A stretch of DNA of 64,000 nucleotides from Fistulifera solaris (GCA_030295235.1 AP026136.1:992001-1056000), one strand, 5' to 3'; shown: positions 33,765 through 45,846, counted from the first letter of the stretch. Made by a program: numbers and translations. The notes: generated from the letters alone by a model not told the origin.

Positions 33765-34819
33765 TCAAGATGTAGTCTCCGGTTCCTTCCGTAGCCGCTT
33801 GGGAACATATTTCTCTTTCTTCGATTGTTTGCCTTGCAATACTTGCTCAGCCCAGGCCAACTCGTCCGCCGTCAAATCTCTCACCTTCCCTTCGGGCAAG
33901 TCTCCCAATTGTATCCTGCCCAAACGTTCTCGTCGGAGATCAACCACTTCATGACCACAGTTGGCTAGAATTCGGCGTACCATACGATATTTTCCCTCCT
34001 GCACCGTCAATCGCACCGTTGAGAGCTCATTCGCCTCAAAGATCCGCCAATGGCCTTTTTCTTGCAAATCGGTCTGATTGTAATGCGACGGAACGGCTCC
34101 TTGTACCTGCTCTAAATAAGGACGGACGGTATCCGTATCCCAGTGTTGAACATCCAACAAGACGGCCGTGTGCACTCCTTCCGATGTTGCGACGCCATCT
34201 TGGAGCTGTTGACGCAGTCGTTCGGTATCGACCACACCCGTCACGACGGCGACATATTCTTTTCAATTTCGTGCTTGGGATGCAGCAACTGTTGTGTCAA
34301 TGTTCCTGCACTACTGAACAATAGTAATCCTGATGTATCGTAATCCAGTCGACCGACCGGATGAAGATTGGGACAAATATGGGCAATACAGGGACGTTGC
34401 AGTGGGTCGCTTCGGACGGACAGCATCCATTTCGGTTTGCAATAGACCTGCGCGAGAGGCGGTGGCAACGGAATTTCGTGTGTTCGATCAATAAAGAGGG
34501 ATGCTTGCATGGGAATTTGTTCGGCGGGTCCTTTTACGACCTGAAAGTTGCCTTCATCGTCTAGTTTTTGCCATACGCGTTTTTCTTTCAGGAGTTGAAA
34601 ACACTGCGAGCGACTTTGTCCAGTTCGATTGGCTAGAACTCGGTCCGCACGAAAATAATTTCGGGCAGCGAGTGCGGTCGATACATACAGGGCCTTTGGC
34701 ATTTGGAGGAAAGCTCGCGTCGAGGAAAGACGATGATTCGAAAAGAGGGAAAGTACAAGCATGTTATGAAGTAGGGAAAGAATGACATAAGAATAAGAAT
34801 GACTCCAGCTTTTCCTCAT
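33765..34819 (-). CDS. RsuA/RluB-type pseudouridine synthase, possibly plastid
   Basis: Converts uridine to pseudouridine in rRNA (bacterial-type small or large subunit). An S4-like segment (FRADRVLANRTGQSRSQC) precedes the catalytic motif HPVGRLDYDTSGLLLF with the essential Asp, then LTVQEGKYRMVRRILANCGH (motif III). One frame change in the A run at 34260-34263 is repaired by one A, giving HEIEKEYVAVVTG. From ATG 34819 the N-terminus has a hydrophobic segment (YVILSLLHNMLVLSLF) followed by STRAFLQMPK, which resembles a diatom plastid bipartite signal with Phe at the cleavage site. Plastid or other organelle location is therefore likely but unproven. About 350 aa. Confidence 0.82.
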
Positions 34820-35364
34820 TTCGCGTCCTTGAAGATCAAGCAAGAAGAATCTATTAGAAGGGAGGACTTGTCTAAGAAGTGATCATTACTTGGGAGTTGG
34901 GAGTCTTCGATGCCAGCATGTTGTGTGGTGTTTTTTTTGACGAGCTATGAATTTCTCCCGTGCATTATCCCCTTGAAATTTGACGGATTACCTCAAATTG
35001 CATTTAGGGACCTAGACCTTCTCCAACAAACATACAGTAAGGTTATCCAACATTTAACGAAGATAACCTTAATATTCTTTATGGTTTACCACTTGACAAG
35101 ATAAGGTTCAAGTGTACAGTACCAGGTATGGTGCAATCCGTAAATAAATTATGCAAGGCAATAAATAGCCATGAAAAATCAGCCATGTGTGTCCACGAAC
35201 GAAAAACGACAATGATGCCCGCCCGCGGTTTGTGCTTTTGTATCAATCATCATAGTATGTTATTAGGGTGCTGTAATCTTCACTGAAACGATAAGCATTC
35301 TCCGGCTGACTTCATATCAAGAACCTGAGATATCCCGGGAAGGAAAAGAGCAGGTAATCAGAAA
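34820..35364. other. Divergent promoter region (pseudouridine synthase / S1-NKAP)
   Basis: No gene. A short GTAC-rich patch (GTACAGTACCAGGTA) lies at about 35114-35128. Confidence 0.5.
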
Positions 35365-37066
35365 ATGTCGCACGGCGCCGCAGCACGTCGAGACTCGGAT
35401 GAATTTGGTCGTCGCCGAAGTAGTGATAGAGATGACTATTCACAAGAGGACGGTGAACAACGAGAGGAACAGTTACGTCAAAAAATAAGAAATAAGCGTC
35501 GCAATGACGATGAAGAGTATCTACGCAACAAATTAATGAAGAAATCCAATCGTCGTCATCGAGACGATCCTTCCCCCTCCGCACGACGATCGCCGTTCTG
35601 CTGATTCGTATAGGAATGACTTCTCACGTGATGGTGATCGTCGCCGACGGGAAGATAGTTACTATCACGACGATCGATATCGAGACGAGGACGATGATTC
35701 TTATGGAAGAACGTATCGTGGTGATGATCGCGGAAAGCGTCGGCAATACGCAGAAGAGGATCGCTATCGTGACAACGAACGACGATATTGTGATCAACGA
35801 GACCGTCATGAAGATAGAACGATCGAACCAGGTCGAGTTGTCCGGGGACGTGTGGTGAGAATTGAATCCTACGGCGCCTTTGTCGAAATCAGGCGTAATG
35901 TTACCGGCTTGTTGCATATTTCGCAGTTGGCTCCGTACCGTGTGGAGCGCGTCGAAGATATGGTGCAGTTGCAACAAGATGTTTACTGTCGCATTTTGGA
36001 TGTTGAGGACCGTGGTCGTATTCGTCTTGGTATGGTGGGCGTTGATCAGCAAACAGGAGAAGCTCTGCCGCAGCAAGGAAATCGGGACGAGCGACGATCT
36101 CGTGGACCGCAAAACTTGGAACGACGCGCTCAAGAGCGGCTCCGTTGGTGTCATGGCGATCGTCGTCCTGCGTGGAACGACACGGATGATTCTCATTGTT
36201 TGCTGACGAAAAATGCGCGGCTATTGTGGTGTAGCAGTCCTAGTCCTCCTTCGCAGAAACCGGAACGCCAAAGCACGAAACATGATACATCTCCTTCCTC
36301 TTCGGCTTCAACAACATCTTCTTCTTCGTCCTCTTCCTCATCGTCATCTTCCGAAAATCGTCGAAAACGGCGACGAAGCAAAACAAAGAGTCGTCTTAGT
36401 TCTCGTGACAAACGCAAGTCGAGGTCACGGAGACACAAACGACGTGGTTCGACGTCGTCGTCATCTTCATCGAGCTCGAGTTCGTCCTCGTCAAGCTCGT
36501 CGTCCTCATCATCCTCCGAGTCGGCGAGGTATAAGAAGAAGCGCGCCAAAGTTAGCGTCCAGCCACCGGAAGAGATCCTAACCTTACCCGAGAATGCAAA
36601 TGTTGACTTGAATCCGGAAGTTCGTGATTTCAAGAAAGCTGTCCAAGGGGATGCGAACGACAGCGACGATGATGACATTGGCCCACGTCCTTTACCCCAA
36701 TCTAATGCTGCTTTAGCCATGGACCCCAGACAAGCCCAAAAGTCGTTCGGAAAAGCTTTGCTTCCTGGAGAAGGCCAAGCGATTGCGCAATATGTACAGC
36801 AGAACTTGCGCGTTCCACGTCGTGGTGAAATTGGATACGGGTCGGAAGAAATCGATAAGTATGAAAGCAGTGGATACGTCATGTCAGGCTCCCGTCACGC
36901 TCGAATGAACGCGATTCGATTACGAAAAGAGAATCAAGTCTATTCGGCAGAAGAACAGCGTGCGTTGGCATTGATCACCATGGAGGAGAAACAGCAGAAG
37001 GAGGCTGCGTTGGTCGAAGACTTCCGAAGAATGTTGAAAGACAAACAGCGAAAGCGGGATACATAA
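35365..37066 (+). CDS. S1-domain protein fused to NKAP C-terminal domain
   Basis: The N-terminal Arg/Asp-rich region (from ATG 35365) leads to an S1 RNA-binding domain: [40 protein letters not shown], and [11 protein letters not shown] (about 35827-36035). An RS-like part with long Ser tracts follows (36290-36525). The last 140 residues are an NKAP/SynMuv C-terminal domain: [49 protein letters not shown] and [15 protein letters not shown] is a nuclear RNA-binding spliceosome factor. One frame change lies in a C5 run near 35572 (one C too many), after which [12 protein letters not shown] continues in frame. An antisense acidic ORF (36193-36882) is the mirror of the Ser tracts. Confidence 0.85.
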
Positions 37067-38168
37067 AGTCGATCTTGTAGCAGTTGTTGTAGGAAGTGAG
37101 ACTTTTAGGTTGTCGATCGGCATCCCGGTTCTAGCAGTTACACTGTTTGGTCGAACCAGGACTCTGTCGACTTTGCATCGCTAGCAACTTATTACACCAG
37201 CTACATTTGACAACATAATTTAGATTACCCGCGACTGAGTCGTTGACGCCAGGGACACGAAGCAATAGCCCATTTTAAGTTGTAGTTGTGCCAAACCCCT
37301 AATAGACGGAAAAGCGCAGATTGGCATGGGGATATCGATGTATGTCAGTAACATTTGACCGTTATTGAAAAGGCAATGCATTGTAGCTGATAGACTAGTC
37401 AATAGCAACTCGACTGAAACCATTTTACCATTGCGTCCTGTAAAACAGTTTGCTCATTCTGACCGGAAATCAATCATATAACTGATAGGACGTCCCACGC
37501 AGTCCAAGATGGCTTAACTCGAATGACTGCTTGGTTGGGGATTATTATTTGTATGTTGATATGGAAGTGAACGATACGCAAGATAATCGACATGTTGAAT
37601 CGATCCCTAAATTGCAAAACTAGCTAACGGTAATTGGACCGTGGCGACAAATGAGACTGAACAAAATTGTAGAATGAACGAAGGTTTGGTAGCAGTTTTG
37701 CTGGGGAGACTTGAGAAGTAATACGGAGTACAGTAGTTGTTAGTCATGACTCATGACTGAAATGCAATCGTTGTTAATTTGATGGACACTTTGTGCAATA
37801 ATAAATACGGCAAAACACAATCCATTTAGTTTTTCAACATGATAAACCCAACATTGCGGCTTACATTGCAAATGTTGCTTGAGGAAATACCTAACTCAAC
37901 TCTTAACATGCTTTTGGACGAACAAAGGTCTTGGCCTATTATTTCTTTCGGCCTAGTGCCGACTCCTCGTGACTCGTGACTCTTGAGTTTTTCGAGCCCG
38001 TTTTTTACTTAGTCTATCGAATACCGTTCTGTTATTTGTCACCCAATCCAGGCATCTAGGATGGCGTTCCATCCTAACTTAGACGAAAACACCATGAAAA
38101 GTGAAAAGCCAATGCGCATCATTACTTCGATCCTTAACTGCCATCAATTTGTCTTTTGTAAGTTTGTA
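37067..38168. other. Gene-free spacer upstream of EXO1
   Basis: About 1.1 kb without supported ORFs. Nearby direct repeats of TCATGACTCATGACT and GACTCCTCGTGACTCGTGACTC (about 37743-37757 and 37960-37982) are the only patterns noticed. Confidence 0.5.
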
Positions 38169-40256
38169 ATGGGAATATCGGGTCTATTAGTCGGTTTGAA
38201 GTCAACAGCCTGCGTTACGGGTCACATACGCGACTTTGCCGGTCAAGCAGTTGCCGTGGATGCAAGCTCATGGTTGCACAAATCCGTTTACTCGATTGCC
38301 GACCACTACGTGGAGTGTGTTGAGAATCATAAGACTGTCGATCGAAGGTGTATCGAGGCGGCATCAAATTATATCATCAGACGCTGCCAGGAACTTTCCT
38401 GTGCCGGCATTGTTCGAGTTTTTCTTGTCATGGATGGCCAGCGATGCCCTTTGAAGGCACAAACAAATCAAGACAGAGAAAAACGCCGTTTACAGAATCT
38501 CCACCAAGCTCGCGAGTACAAACAGCTGGGAAAGTACGACAGAATGTATGAAAAGTACAAGACTTGCATCAAAGTACATCCAAAGCTTGGTCAGGAAGTT
38601 GTCAAAGAAGTTCAACGAAAGCTCAAAGACTCCAGGATTCAAATTCAAACGGTTTGGGCACCCTACGAAGCTGACCCCCAGCTTATTCAACTTTGCGTCG
38701 AGGGCCTTGCGCAAGCAGTGATAACCGAAGATTCCGATGTTCTGGTTTATTCTGCGACAACTTACACTCCGGTCCCTGTCATTTTCAAACTGGACGGTCA
38801 ATCAGGAACGTGCGATATCATCTCTATGAATTGGCTCTTCGATGCTAAAAATACTTCCTTTCAGGTCGACGAACAGAAGAAAAAGAAAGCTTCAGGAATA
38901 GAGGCGTTTCTTCAGACATTTTCCACGAGAGAGGAAAGAGTGAAAGGGCTGGGAGTACGCTTGTTTGTCCAGGCGTGTGTGTTTGCCGGTTGTGATTATG
39001 CCCCCAATGAGCTTGGTGGCATCGGAACTGTTACGTCTTTTAAGCATATACGGAACAATATTCATCGTAACGCAGAAGACCGCTTTCGTTCGATCTTACA
39101 ACAATGCGGTAAACAGGGGACGCCAGAGTACGAAGTCTTGCTCCGTAAAAGTGAAACAGTATTTTATTACCACCCCGTTCTCGACGTAGGGACTGGTCAA
39201 GTGAAATACCTGAACGACCCATACAACGCCACAGAACATCAACCAAAACTCGAACGCTTCGGATCCGATTGGTCGCATTTTTTGGGAGATGTCGAAATTT
39301 CAGTCAAACCTGGATCTGTGTCTGCGTCCCGTGAAAACCAACAGCCAAATGTTCCCAAGCTGTTCTCCGCCGCTGCATTCGCAAAACGAAAAGACGTTGC
39401 AATTTCAAATCCTTACGTCAGGACGGGTAAGCGCCCGCGTGATGGTGACACGGAAAGCAAGACTTTGCCTTTACGAACGATTAGCTCGAATACGAGCGAC
39501 GCGGATCGGGAGTCGTTGGCGGCTAAATGCAATCCATTTTCTAACTTTTCTCTAGAAAATCCTAACTCCTGTTTGAAAGCGGAGACTCTACAAAGAAAGA
39601 AAGATGCACTTGCTTCATTTTACGGAGATAACGAAGATGTCAGGGGTGTGAAACGTATTTTTCCCAAAGATGGTACTCGAGTCACTCTGAAACAGAAGCC
39701 CATAGATCTGCCGAAATGTTTGCCGGTGTATCCTTTATCAGATCAAATCGAAACATTGATAGCGGATGATGACGATGTCGAAGAAGAGGTTCATAAACAG
39801 AGCGACAGCCAGATTATTACAGCCGAAAACGAGAGAGTTACGAGCCGCTTCTTTACCACTGGAGAGCGCATCACCTCGCGACGCGTAAGCTACGAGCCCG
39901 AATCCGTTAATTGCAGCAAAAGTGAGGCACAAGATTGTCCACAGCAACATACCTTGCACAACACATTTGAAGATGACGACGTTTGGTCCCCTAAGAAGGC
40001 ACTGTATGATGCCCAGCCACTAAACGAAGACGCTATTGTAGAGTCGTCCCCCAAATTCGCTTCCCGACTTCCATCTTTGCATAAGCCGTTTGCTAATCAA
40101 CCTATTTGCTTTCAAGTTGGACCGCTCAGTCTGCCGTCGACGCGTCCAAAAGCTCTTCAAGGCCGGTCCAACAGTAATGCAATGCGAGGGCGTGGTGACA
40201 AACAAACAACCCTCCTCAAGCATTTCAATGTTAAAGCTGAACACAATTCCGACTAG
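38169..40256 (+). CDS. EXO1: Exonuclease 1 (EXO1), 5'-3' flap/exonuclease
   Basis: FEN1/XPG-family nuclease for mismatch repair and end resection. ATG 38169 gives MGISGLL, with Gly2 at the position used in the active site; the in-frame ATG at 38061 would bury it and is rejected. Catalytic residues are visible in VAVDASSWLHK, FLVMDGQ, APYEADPQLIQLC (Glu-Ala-Asp) and ITEDSDVL, with the H2TH region CDYAPNELGGIGTV. The C-terminal half is disordered and ends with QTTLLKHF, a textbook PCNA-interacting (PIP) box. Intact ORF of 695 aa without introns. Convergent with the RCHY1-like gene 65 bases away. Confidence 0.93.
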   Translation: MGISGLLVGLKSTACVTGHIRDFAGQAVAVDASSWLHKSVYSIADHYVECVENHKTVDRRCIEAASNYIIRRCQELSCAGIVRVFLVMDGQRCPLKAQTNQDREKRRLQNLHQAREYKQLGKYDRMYEKYKTCIKVHPKLGQEVVKEVQRKLKDSRIQIQTVWAPYEADPQLIQLCVEGLAQAVITEDSDVLVYSATTYTPVPVIFKLDGQSGTCDIISMNWLFDAKNTSFQVDEQKKKKASGIEAFLQTFSTREERVKGLGVRLFVQACVFAGCDYAPNELGGIGTVTSFKHIRNNIHRNAEDRFRSILQQCGKQGTPEYEVLLRKSETVFYYHPVLDVGTGQVKYLNDPYNATEHQPKLERFGSDWSHFLGDVEISVKPGSVSASRENQQPNVPKLFSAAAFAKRKDVAISNPYVRTGKRPRDGDTESKTLPLRTISSNTSDADRESLAAKCNPFSNFSLENPNSCLKAETLQRKKDALASFYGDNEDVRGVKRIFPKDGTRVTLKQKPIDLPKCLPVYPLSDQIETLIADDDDVEEEVHKQSDSQIITAENERVTSRFFTTGERITSRRVSYEPESVNCSKSEAQDCPQQHTLHNTFEDDDVWSPKKALYDAQPLNEDAIVESSPKFASRLPSLHKPFANQPICFQVGPLSLPSTRPKALQGRSNSNAMRGRGDKQTTLLKHFNVKAEHNSD

Positions 40257-40321
40257 CAGATTGTAATGCAGAGACATCAATAAATTACGTTGGAGTAGAA
40301 AGCAATTACAGAACTCTCTAA

Positions 40322-41819
40322 TTAGATTGCAGACCGTCGTCGATTTACTCTACGACGCGGCGTCTGTTCACCGTTGGCCCTGGCTTCATTGATAGCTTGC
40401 CGGAAAGCCTGCATCTCTAGGAACTCGTGTGCTTCCTCTCCAGACAAAACAATTTCATCGACTACTGTGTTGAATGATTGGCAGTTGTTGCACTGGACAC
40501 CTAAAAAGTGCCACGCTAGTGCATGAGCATTGATTTCGCAATCGTTGCATGTTATATTCACAACGCGGGCTAGCTCAGGAGGGACTGGCTGCAGAGCAAC
40601 ACTCTGCGCCATGGCCGTCCACGTTGGCATCATTCTCTCACGTGTTTCCGCGGTCTTCTTACAGACCGGACAACGACTGTCGTGTGCTGCAAGCTGGCGG
40701 AAACATTCCCAATGGATCGCATGGCCACATGGCATTTCATGCGATGCTGATCGCGAACTGAATAAATACTCTTGACAAACAGGACAATTCGACTTGTACT
40801 TGCCTGCCTTGCAATTGTGTGTGTTGTACAGCGATCGATCAATGCACATGCCGCAATCATTACAATGCTGGAAATTCTCAGCACCGCCAACTCGGCAAAA
40901 GCCGCATTCAGCGCAATGATACGGCTGTTCATCCGCAGACATCCATAAATTGCATATGTTACAATGATACTCTCCAAAAGGCATCTCGCAGTTGATGCAA
41001 AAATTGCTGCACGCGAAATTGTCAAAAATATGGTCAGTCAAGATGTTCGTGAAACGACAACAATTTTACGCTTTCAACTTACGTTTTACTGGATTGCCTT
41101 GTGAAGCATTCACGGCAAATAACCTCCTTGATTGCAAATCGATCAATTTGGTGATGATTATCTTCCGGGATGTGTTGAGCCGGCATGCTGGTGAAGCTGC
41201 TTGGCAGCGATGCGGTACGGTGAACGCGACGACTAGAAGGAGTTCGTTCAATCTTTGGGGGAAGTACTGGGCAATCATCATGACAAATTCGACAACCGAA
41301 TGCAGCCCCGCAACAAGGTGCAATGATCGTACAGTTTCGTTCATAATGTGAGCAATGAGGGCGGCTAATTTCCAGCCTTCTTGTTTCTTCATCGCTTCGG
41401 GGCCGTATTTCCTCAGTCTCTGCTTTAATAACTCCGTTTGTATCACCATAACCCATGTCTTCGTACCCCATTGAGTTACCACCTAAACTTCCTACACTAC
41501 CAGTACTGCTGTGCTGGCTTCCAGCTCCAATACTAGAGCGTCGACCATCCATCAAATGTTGAATTGAGCGCCGTTTTTCCATCGGACCTAAGGACGGGTC
41601 GGCCATGATGGCTTTGATACTTGCTCTCCTTTCTTTCTCTTCTGCGACCGTCATGCTACCTCTTCGCCCTGAGGGTGTAGCATCACCGTATCCCATGTCG
41701 ACCGGTTCCTCCCGCTGAATAGGGACCGCATAGCCGTATCCCATGTCAACTATTTGCTGCGCTGGAGTGGAAACATGGGAAGAATCGTCGTACTCGTACT
41801 CCATACTGTCGTCGGTCAT
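40322..41819 (-). CDS. RCHY1/Pirh2-type CHY zinc-finger RING E3 ligase
   Basis: Exon 1 (41819-41083) has a disordered head with repeated DMGYG motifs and the CHY zinc finger (PHCSHYERNC, CCGAAFGCRICHDDC, CRECFTRQ). A 76-bp GT-AG intron (41007-41082) joins SSKT to NFCINCEMPFGEYHC. Exon 2 gives the CTCHY finger (QPYHCAECGFCRVGG, HCNDCGMCI), the C3H2C3 RING (CPVCQEYLF, CGHAIHWECF, CPVCKK) and the zinc ribbon ITCNDCE/VQCNNCQSFNT. In plants and animals these ligases direct ubiquitination of regulators such as p53. Complete, with about 500 aa. Start chosen at ATG 41819 (MTDDSMEYE). Confidence 0.92.
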
Positions 41820-42563
41820 TCTAGAAAGCTTAGCCAGCGCCAATATCAATGATCAACAAGGTCTTTTAGAGCAGTAACCTCTTGCTTTCTTAATGGATTA
41901 TGCAATACCCCCAAACTTGAGTCGGCTCATCGCGATTTCTGAGATGGCGTAGAAGCGCATGCAGTGATTTTGTGGCACAAGAAAGGAATGACCGCGAGGA
42001 TGACCGATGACCGCTCACACAGCACACCCCATTCGCATTTCGCAGTACCGGGTGTGTTCCACCAACTTGTAGTCTGACCGCTAGAATTCACTGAGGACCC
42101 AAGCCATACAAGACTGAGATTCCTGGCACCCTAGGCCAAAGACGCGTTGAAACCTATAGCAACTAGATGTACCAACGTGTGGATTGTTTAGACAATGAGG
42201 AATAAGCTAATGAGATCGAAAATCTAAAGTCAAATGAACTAGCAAAATGCGACTCCGGTCTTTTGTGTCGGGCTGTTGTCCTCTGCCCTTGCTTTATTCT
42301 GACCGACAATATGCATTCTTACGAGTACGGGGTTCGGAGCACCGACACTCTCTATGCAACGTCATTACTTTCGCGCCAAGTCCATTGCTTCGGATATGCT
42401 TCTGGATTCATCACATGCAGATTGGGATTTTTTGACTGTTTGTGTGCTTGCTACGCAGTAGACCCCATTCTCCGTTTTCTTTAGTTTAAACAACTTCAGG
42501 TTCAAAACAAAAACAAACAGTGATCTAACTAGTTTACAATGTGGCGATATGTTAGAAATTGAA
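41820..42563. other. Spacer between RCHY1-like start and TPR-like stop
   Basis: No supported gene. Short open stretches at 42247-42484 have no recognisable homology. Confidence 0.45.
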
Positions 42564-43373
42564 TCAAGCTGCAGGGGCTAGCACCGGTGTTCGATTAACT
42601 GTGAGAAGGATGTTCATGTAGAAAAAGACGTATTCTTCCTTGGACAAGATGCGCTTGTTGCCGATCATAAAGAAAACTGTGAAGAGTGCTTCAATGCATA
42701 GACGTGTCTCCTCCAGACGGATAAAGTGAGAGTGAATATGTCCCATGTTGTTGCAAAGTGCAAGTAGTAATACATCACAGACTTCGGGATGATACATACC
42801 CAAACTGGCATGGTAGATAAGCTGTGAGTGGGCAGCACTGTAGTTCTCGAGTGCTCGCTCGTACTTGGCATCACAATTCTCTCGAAAAGCAATCTTATGC
42901 CACGCCAAGCCGCTGTTGTACAGCAATATTGCGGGGATGTGACTAGAATACCTTTCCCACTTAAACGATGAGATGTCGGCGATTTCAATGACACGATTGT
43001 AAATCGTGAAGAAATTACTGGGTGATGCTGCTTCCACCAACTTATCCGGAAGCTGCAAGTCTGGGCTAGCACTGAATGGATCGTCAGCATTTCTTGTGAA
43101 AACTATCGGGTCGCCTTCGGAGAAGGCACTCGACCTCATCGTCGAAGGCATCGACTCATCATCCAAAACACTACTCGATGAGAGCAAGCTTCCGGCGGCC
43201 GGAGCACTTAATGCATTTCCAAGTAAATTGATAGCTTCTTCGTTTTTCCCTTGGCTAATTAAAGCAAGAGCTGTATTGTTCAAGGCGGCTACGATTACAT
43301 TCGCAGACGGATGCGTGCTGCTTTTGGTTGCGCTTTTAGAGACGTCGGTGTGATTGAGAGCTGTGCAGTTCAT
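42564..43373 (-). CDS. TPR-like protein of unknown function
   Basis: Intact 269-aa ORF from ATG 43373. Helical, with TPR-like segments: ALNNTALALISQGKNEEAIN, PAILLYNSGLAWHKIAF, YERALENYSAAHSQLI and LALCNNMGHIHSHFIRLEET. A Ser/Asp-rich linker separates the first repeat from the rest. Similar small TPR-like proteins with NNMGHI(H/Y)SH are, as far as I recall, frequent in diatom genomes. No enzyme motif. Probably a scaffold. Confidence 0.75.
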   Translation of the reverse strand: MNCTALNHTDVSKSATKSSTHPSANVIVAALNNTALALISQGKNEEAINLLGNALSAPAAGSLLSSSSVLDDESMPSTMRSSAFSEGDPIVFTRNADDPFSASPDLQLPDKLVEAASPSNFFTIYNRVIEIADISSFKWERYSSHIPAILLYNSGLAWHKIAFRENCDAKYERALENYSAAHSQLIYHASLGMYHPEVCDVLLLALCNNMGHIHSHFIRLEETRLCIEALFTVFFMIGNKRILSKEEYVFFYMNILLTVNRTPVLAPAA

Positions 43374-43930
43374 TGTGGGGGTGTGATGCGATGCGATGTT
43401 TTGTGAATGATAAGGATTTTATGACATCGTTTATTGTTTCCATGATAAGTGCCTCCATTCCAATTTGCGGGGATGAATTTCTTGAGAGAACAAAGCAATC
43501 TGCTTTTCAGTTCGGATGATGACTGTAGACAGATGCAATCCAACAGAAAAGCACCTGCTTCTACTGTTTCATACATTGTGAAAATAGGCGACCCGATCGT
43601 AGAGGTAAAACATGTTCCATGTTCCATTCATCTGTTTTGTTCTCCAGGCCATCTGCTGCATCTGGTTGTAAGTACACAAGTCGGAAAGGGCTTCACTTGG
43701 CCTACGTACGAAAAGAAGAGACATTAGACATTCAGTACACTTCAAACGGTGCGTCAGATGTCTGATTTTCTTGTTTCTTTTCAAAGAGATTTAGCTTTAA
43801 CTCTAACCTTCTCAACAAGTCTATTTCTTTTGTTGGTTAACCGACCTACTAATCAAAAGTCGTGCGAAGGTCTTGATATCATGTTTCTCTAGATAACTTT
43901 ATCAGTTGAAACTGAAGTCAATTCAAACAT
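43374..43930. other. Spacer
   Basis: Upstream region of the TPR-like gene and 3' flank of the PDE12-like gene. Open stretches on both strands (43449-43784) lack homology or codon conservation that I can see. Confidence 0.45.
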
Positions 43931-45846
43931 CTACGGCACGATCGCCAAGTCGCACAGAAGACTAACATGATCACTTGGGGCGTTTGCGTTCGGCATGAAA
44001 GACAGCATGTCTTGGCTTGGCATATTGGCATGATTAAGCGGAACAAGACTGTTACTGATCACGATATGGTCCAAATTGGCACTAAAACCAGGAATCAAAT
44101 GAGTGAAAGCGGGAGCGGGGATGATAGCAGAATTCATTTGCTGGAAATTGTCCCGTACAGATAATTCGGGAAAATCGTCGTCGCTTGTTGCGGTCTCGAA
44201 GCGGCGGCCTCGCTCACCCCATTGGAAGGCGTTTAAGTGGTTCTTCAGATCTCTATGGTTTGTTGGCACCACGCCTTCAATAAGAAGTTTTCCACAGCTG
44301 TTTATTAGCGAGCTGTTGAAGTCTCCGCAAAGAATGATACATTGATCTGTTGATGACGCCTTGGCTTGTGCTAACAGGCGCAAGATCGACCACATTTGCA
44401 GCGTGCGAATATGGCTTGCATTAGGATGAAAGAACAAATGCGTATTGCCGACAAGTATCTCGGTACCTGTCGTTTTCTCTCGTACTTGCGCAAGCTGGAG
44501 AATGTGGCCCAGCTTGCACAGAATAATTTCCTCCAAATCTGGCCTTTTCTTTAGTAACTTGTAAATGTCATCACTGGATCCCCAGCGATCATGTCCCGGT
44601 CCATCGGTCGGTAAAACAGATTTGAGTTCGTGGGAATCGCAACTGATCCATTCTAGTCGTTTCGAATTAATGAACATCCCGCACCCTTCCATTTGCCCAT
44701 CTGTTTTCTTGCTAGAATAGTAACCTGCATAGCCATATGCATCAAGTACTGGTTGAAGGAGTCTTTGAAATATGTGTTCGTCGACCTCTTGCAAGCAGAT
44801 AATGTCCGCATGATATGACAAAATCTCGTGAACAATGAGCGGAAAGCGCCGTTGTTTGAGCAGAATTGCCTCGTCGCAATAGGGATGCCACGAAGGAGTG
44901 CAATTCTGATCGGCCAGAATGTTATACGTCAACACTCGGAAGTTTTTATCCGTGGAAAGTCGTGGCTTGGTCCACTCCGGTCTGATTGCTAGCAAGGTGT
45001 TTTCTGGATACGGTTCAACTCTCTTTGTAAAAGCATAAGCTTCTAGACAGCCTTCTCCATCGTGTTCGTCTGTTCGATACGGGCGAATGCAAACAATCAC
45101 TTCTTTCCCAATGTCATTGTTTGTGGGCACATAAATTGGACTGTCATTCTGCACAAGAACGCCGTCGGCATACCAATCTATAACCACGCCAGTGGCGAAA
45201 AGACAGCCCACCTGCACATGAACCGGTATTTTGGCAAAGACGTTGGCCTGAAGATTGTCAAAGGAGCTCACACTGGTAATGGTCGGTGGATTCGCTTCAA
45301 TGAGTAAGCGCAATGGTTCATCACAACCGATCACAGGAATCCGAAGTTGGATTTGATTATTGCAATATTCCTTCAATAGCGCGCCGCAAGAGATATCGGA
45401 AATATTCATTTCGACCGCACAAGACCCTTCCTGTTTCCACACCGACGGCAACTCTGCGACGTCGCTTTTACTGTTGTTCTTACTCCTTTTGCAATTCGAT
45501 CCCATTTTTTCGAAAGGGAGATCTGAATGCGTTTCAAAGTGTTCGCAAATGGCTCATCCGCGCTTCTAAATAGTTGCACGATTTTGCTTTCGCTGGCTCC
45601 ATCGTAGAGGTAGAGTGACAGTTCACATGTCTTGCCGGTGAATTCCTCGCTGTCTAGCGTGACGCAGGGACGAGAGCGAGATAAACGAAAAGATGAAGGC
45701 GGACTGAAATTAGGGACAGGAAATGAAATGCGACGTTGCACGGGCTTATCGCATTGATCGTAATTGGGATCGAAGCCGATCGGAAGAGTTCGAGCGAACA
45801 GATGGCCATCGCATCTCTTTTCTTGTACAGCGTTAAAGTCATTCAT
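43931..45846 (-). CDS. PDE12-type 2'-phosphodiesterase/deadenylase (EEP family)
   Basis: Endonuclease/exonuclease/phosphatase-fold enzyme of the PDE12/CCR4 group, which removes poly(A) or cleaves 2',5'-oligoadenylate, in mitochondria in animals. The EEP core shows RVLTYNILADQNC, ICLQEVDEHIF (catalytic Glu), GYYSSKKTDGQMEGCGMF, VGNTHLFFHP, CGDFNSS, NLDHIVIS and APSDHVSLLCDL (final His). The N-terminal PDE12 domain spans the first exon-like part. One frame change in the T6 run at 45505-45510 divides it; one extra A on the coding strand joins SLSKK to MGSNCKRSK. From ATG 45846 the total is about 640 aa. No clear mitochondrial leader seen. Confidence 0.85.

Noticed and set aside
36193-36882. Minus-strand acidic ORF opposite the S1-NKAP gene
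   Set aside because: It is the antisense of the Ser/Arg tracts (TCN and CGN codons read as Asp/Glu and Arg/Ser); the plus-strand frame carries the recognisable NKAP domain.
38061-38168. Longer EXO1 N-terminus from ATG 38061
   Set aside because: EXO1/FEN1 enzymes need Gly2 near the active site; ATG 38169 gives MGI as in the family.
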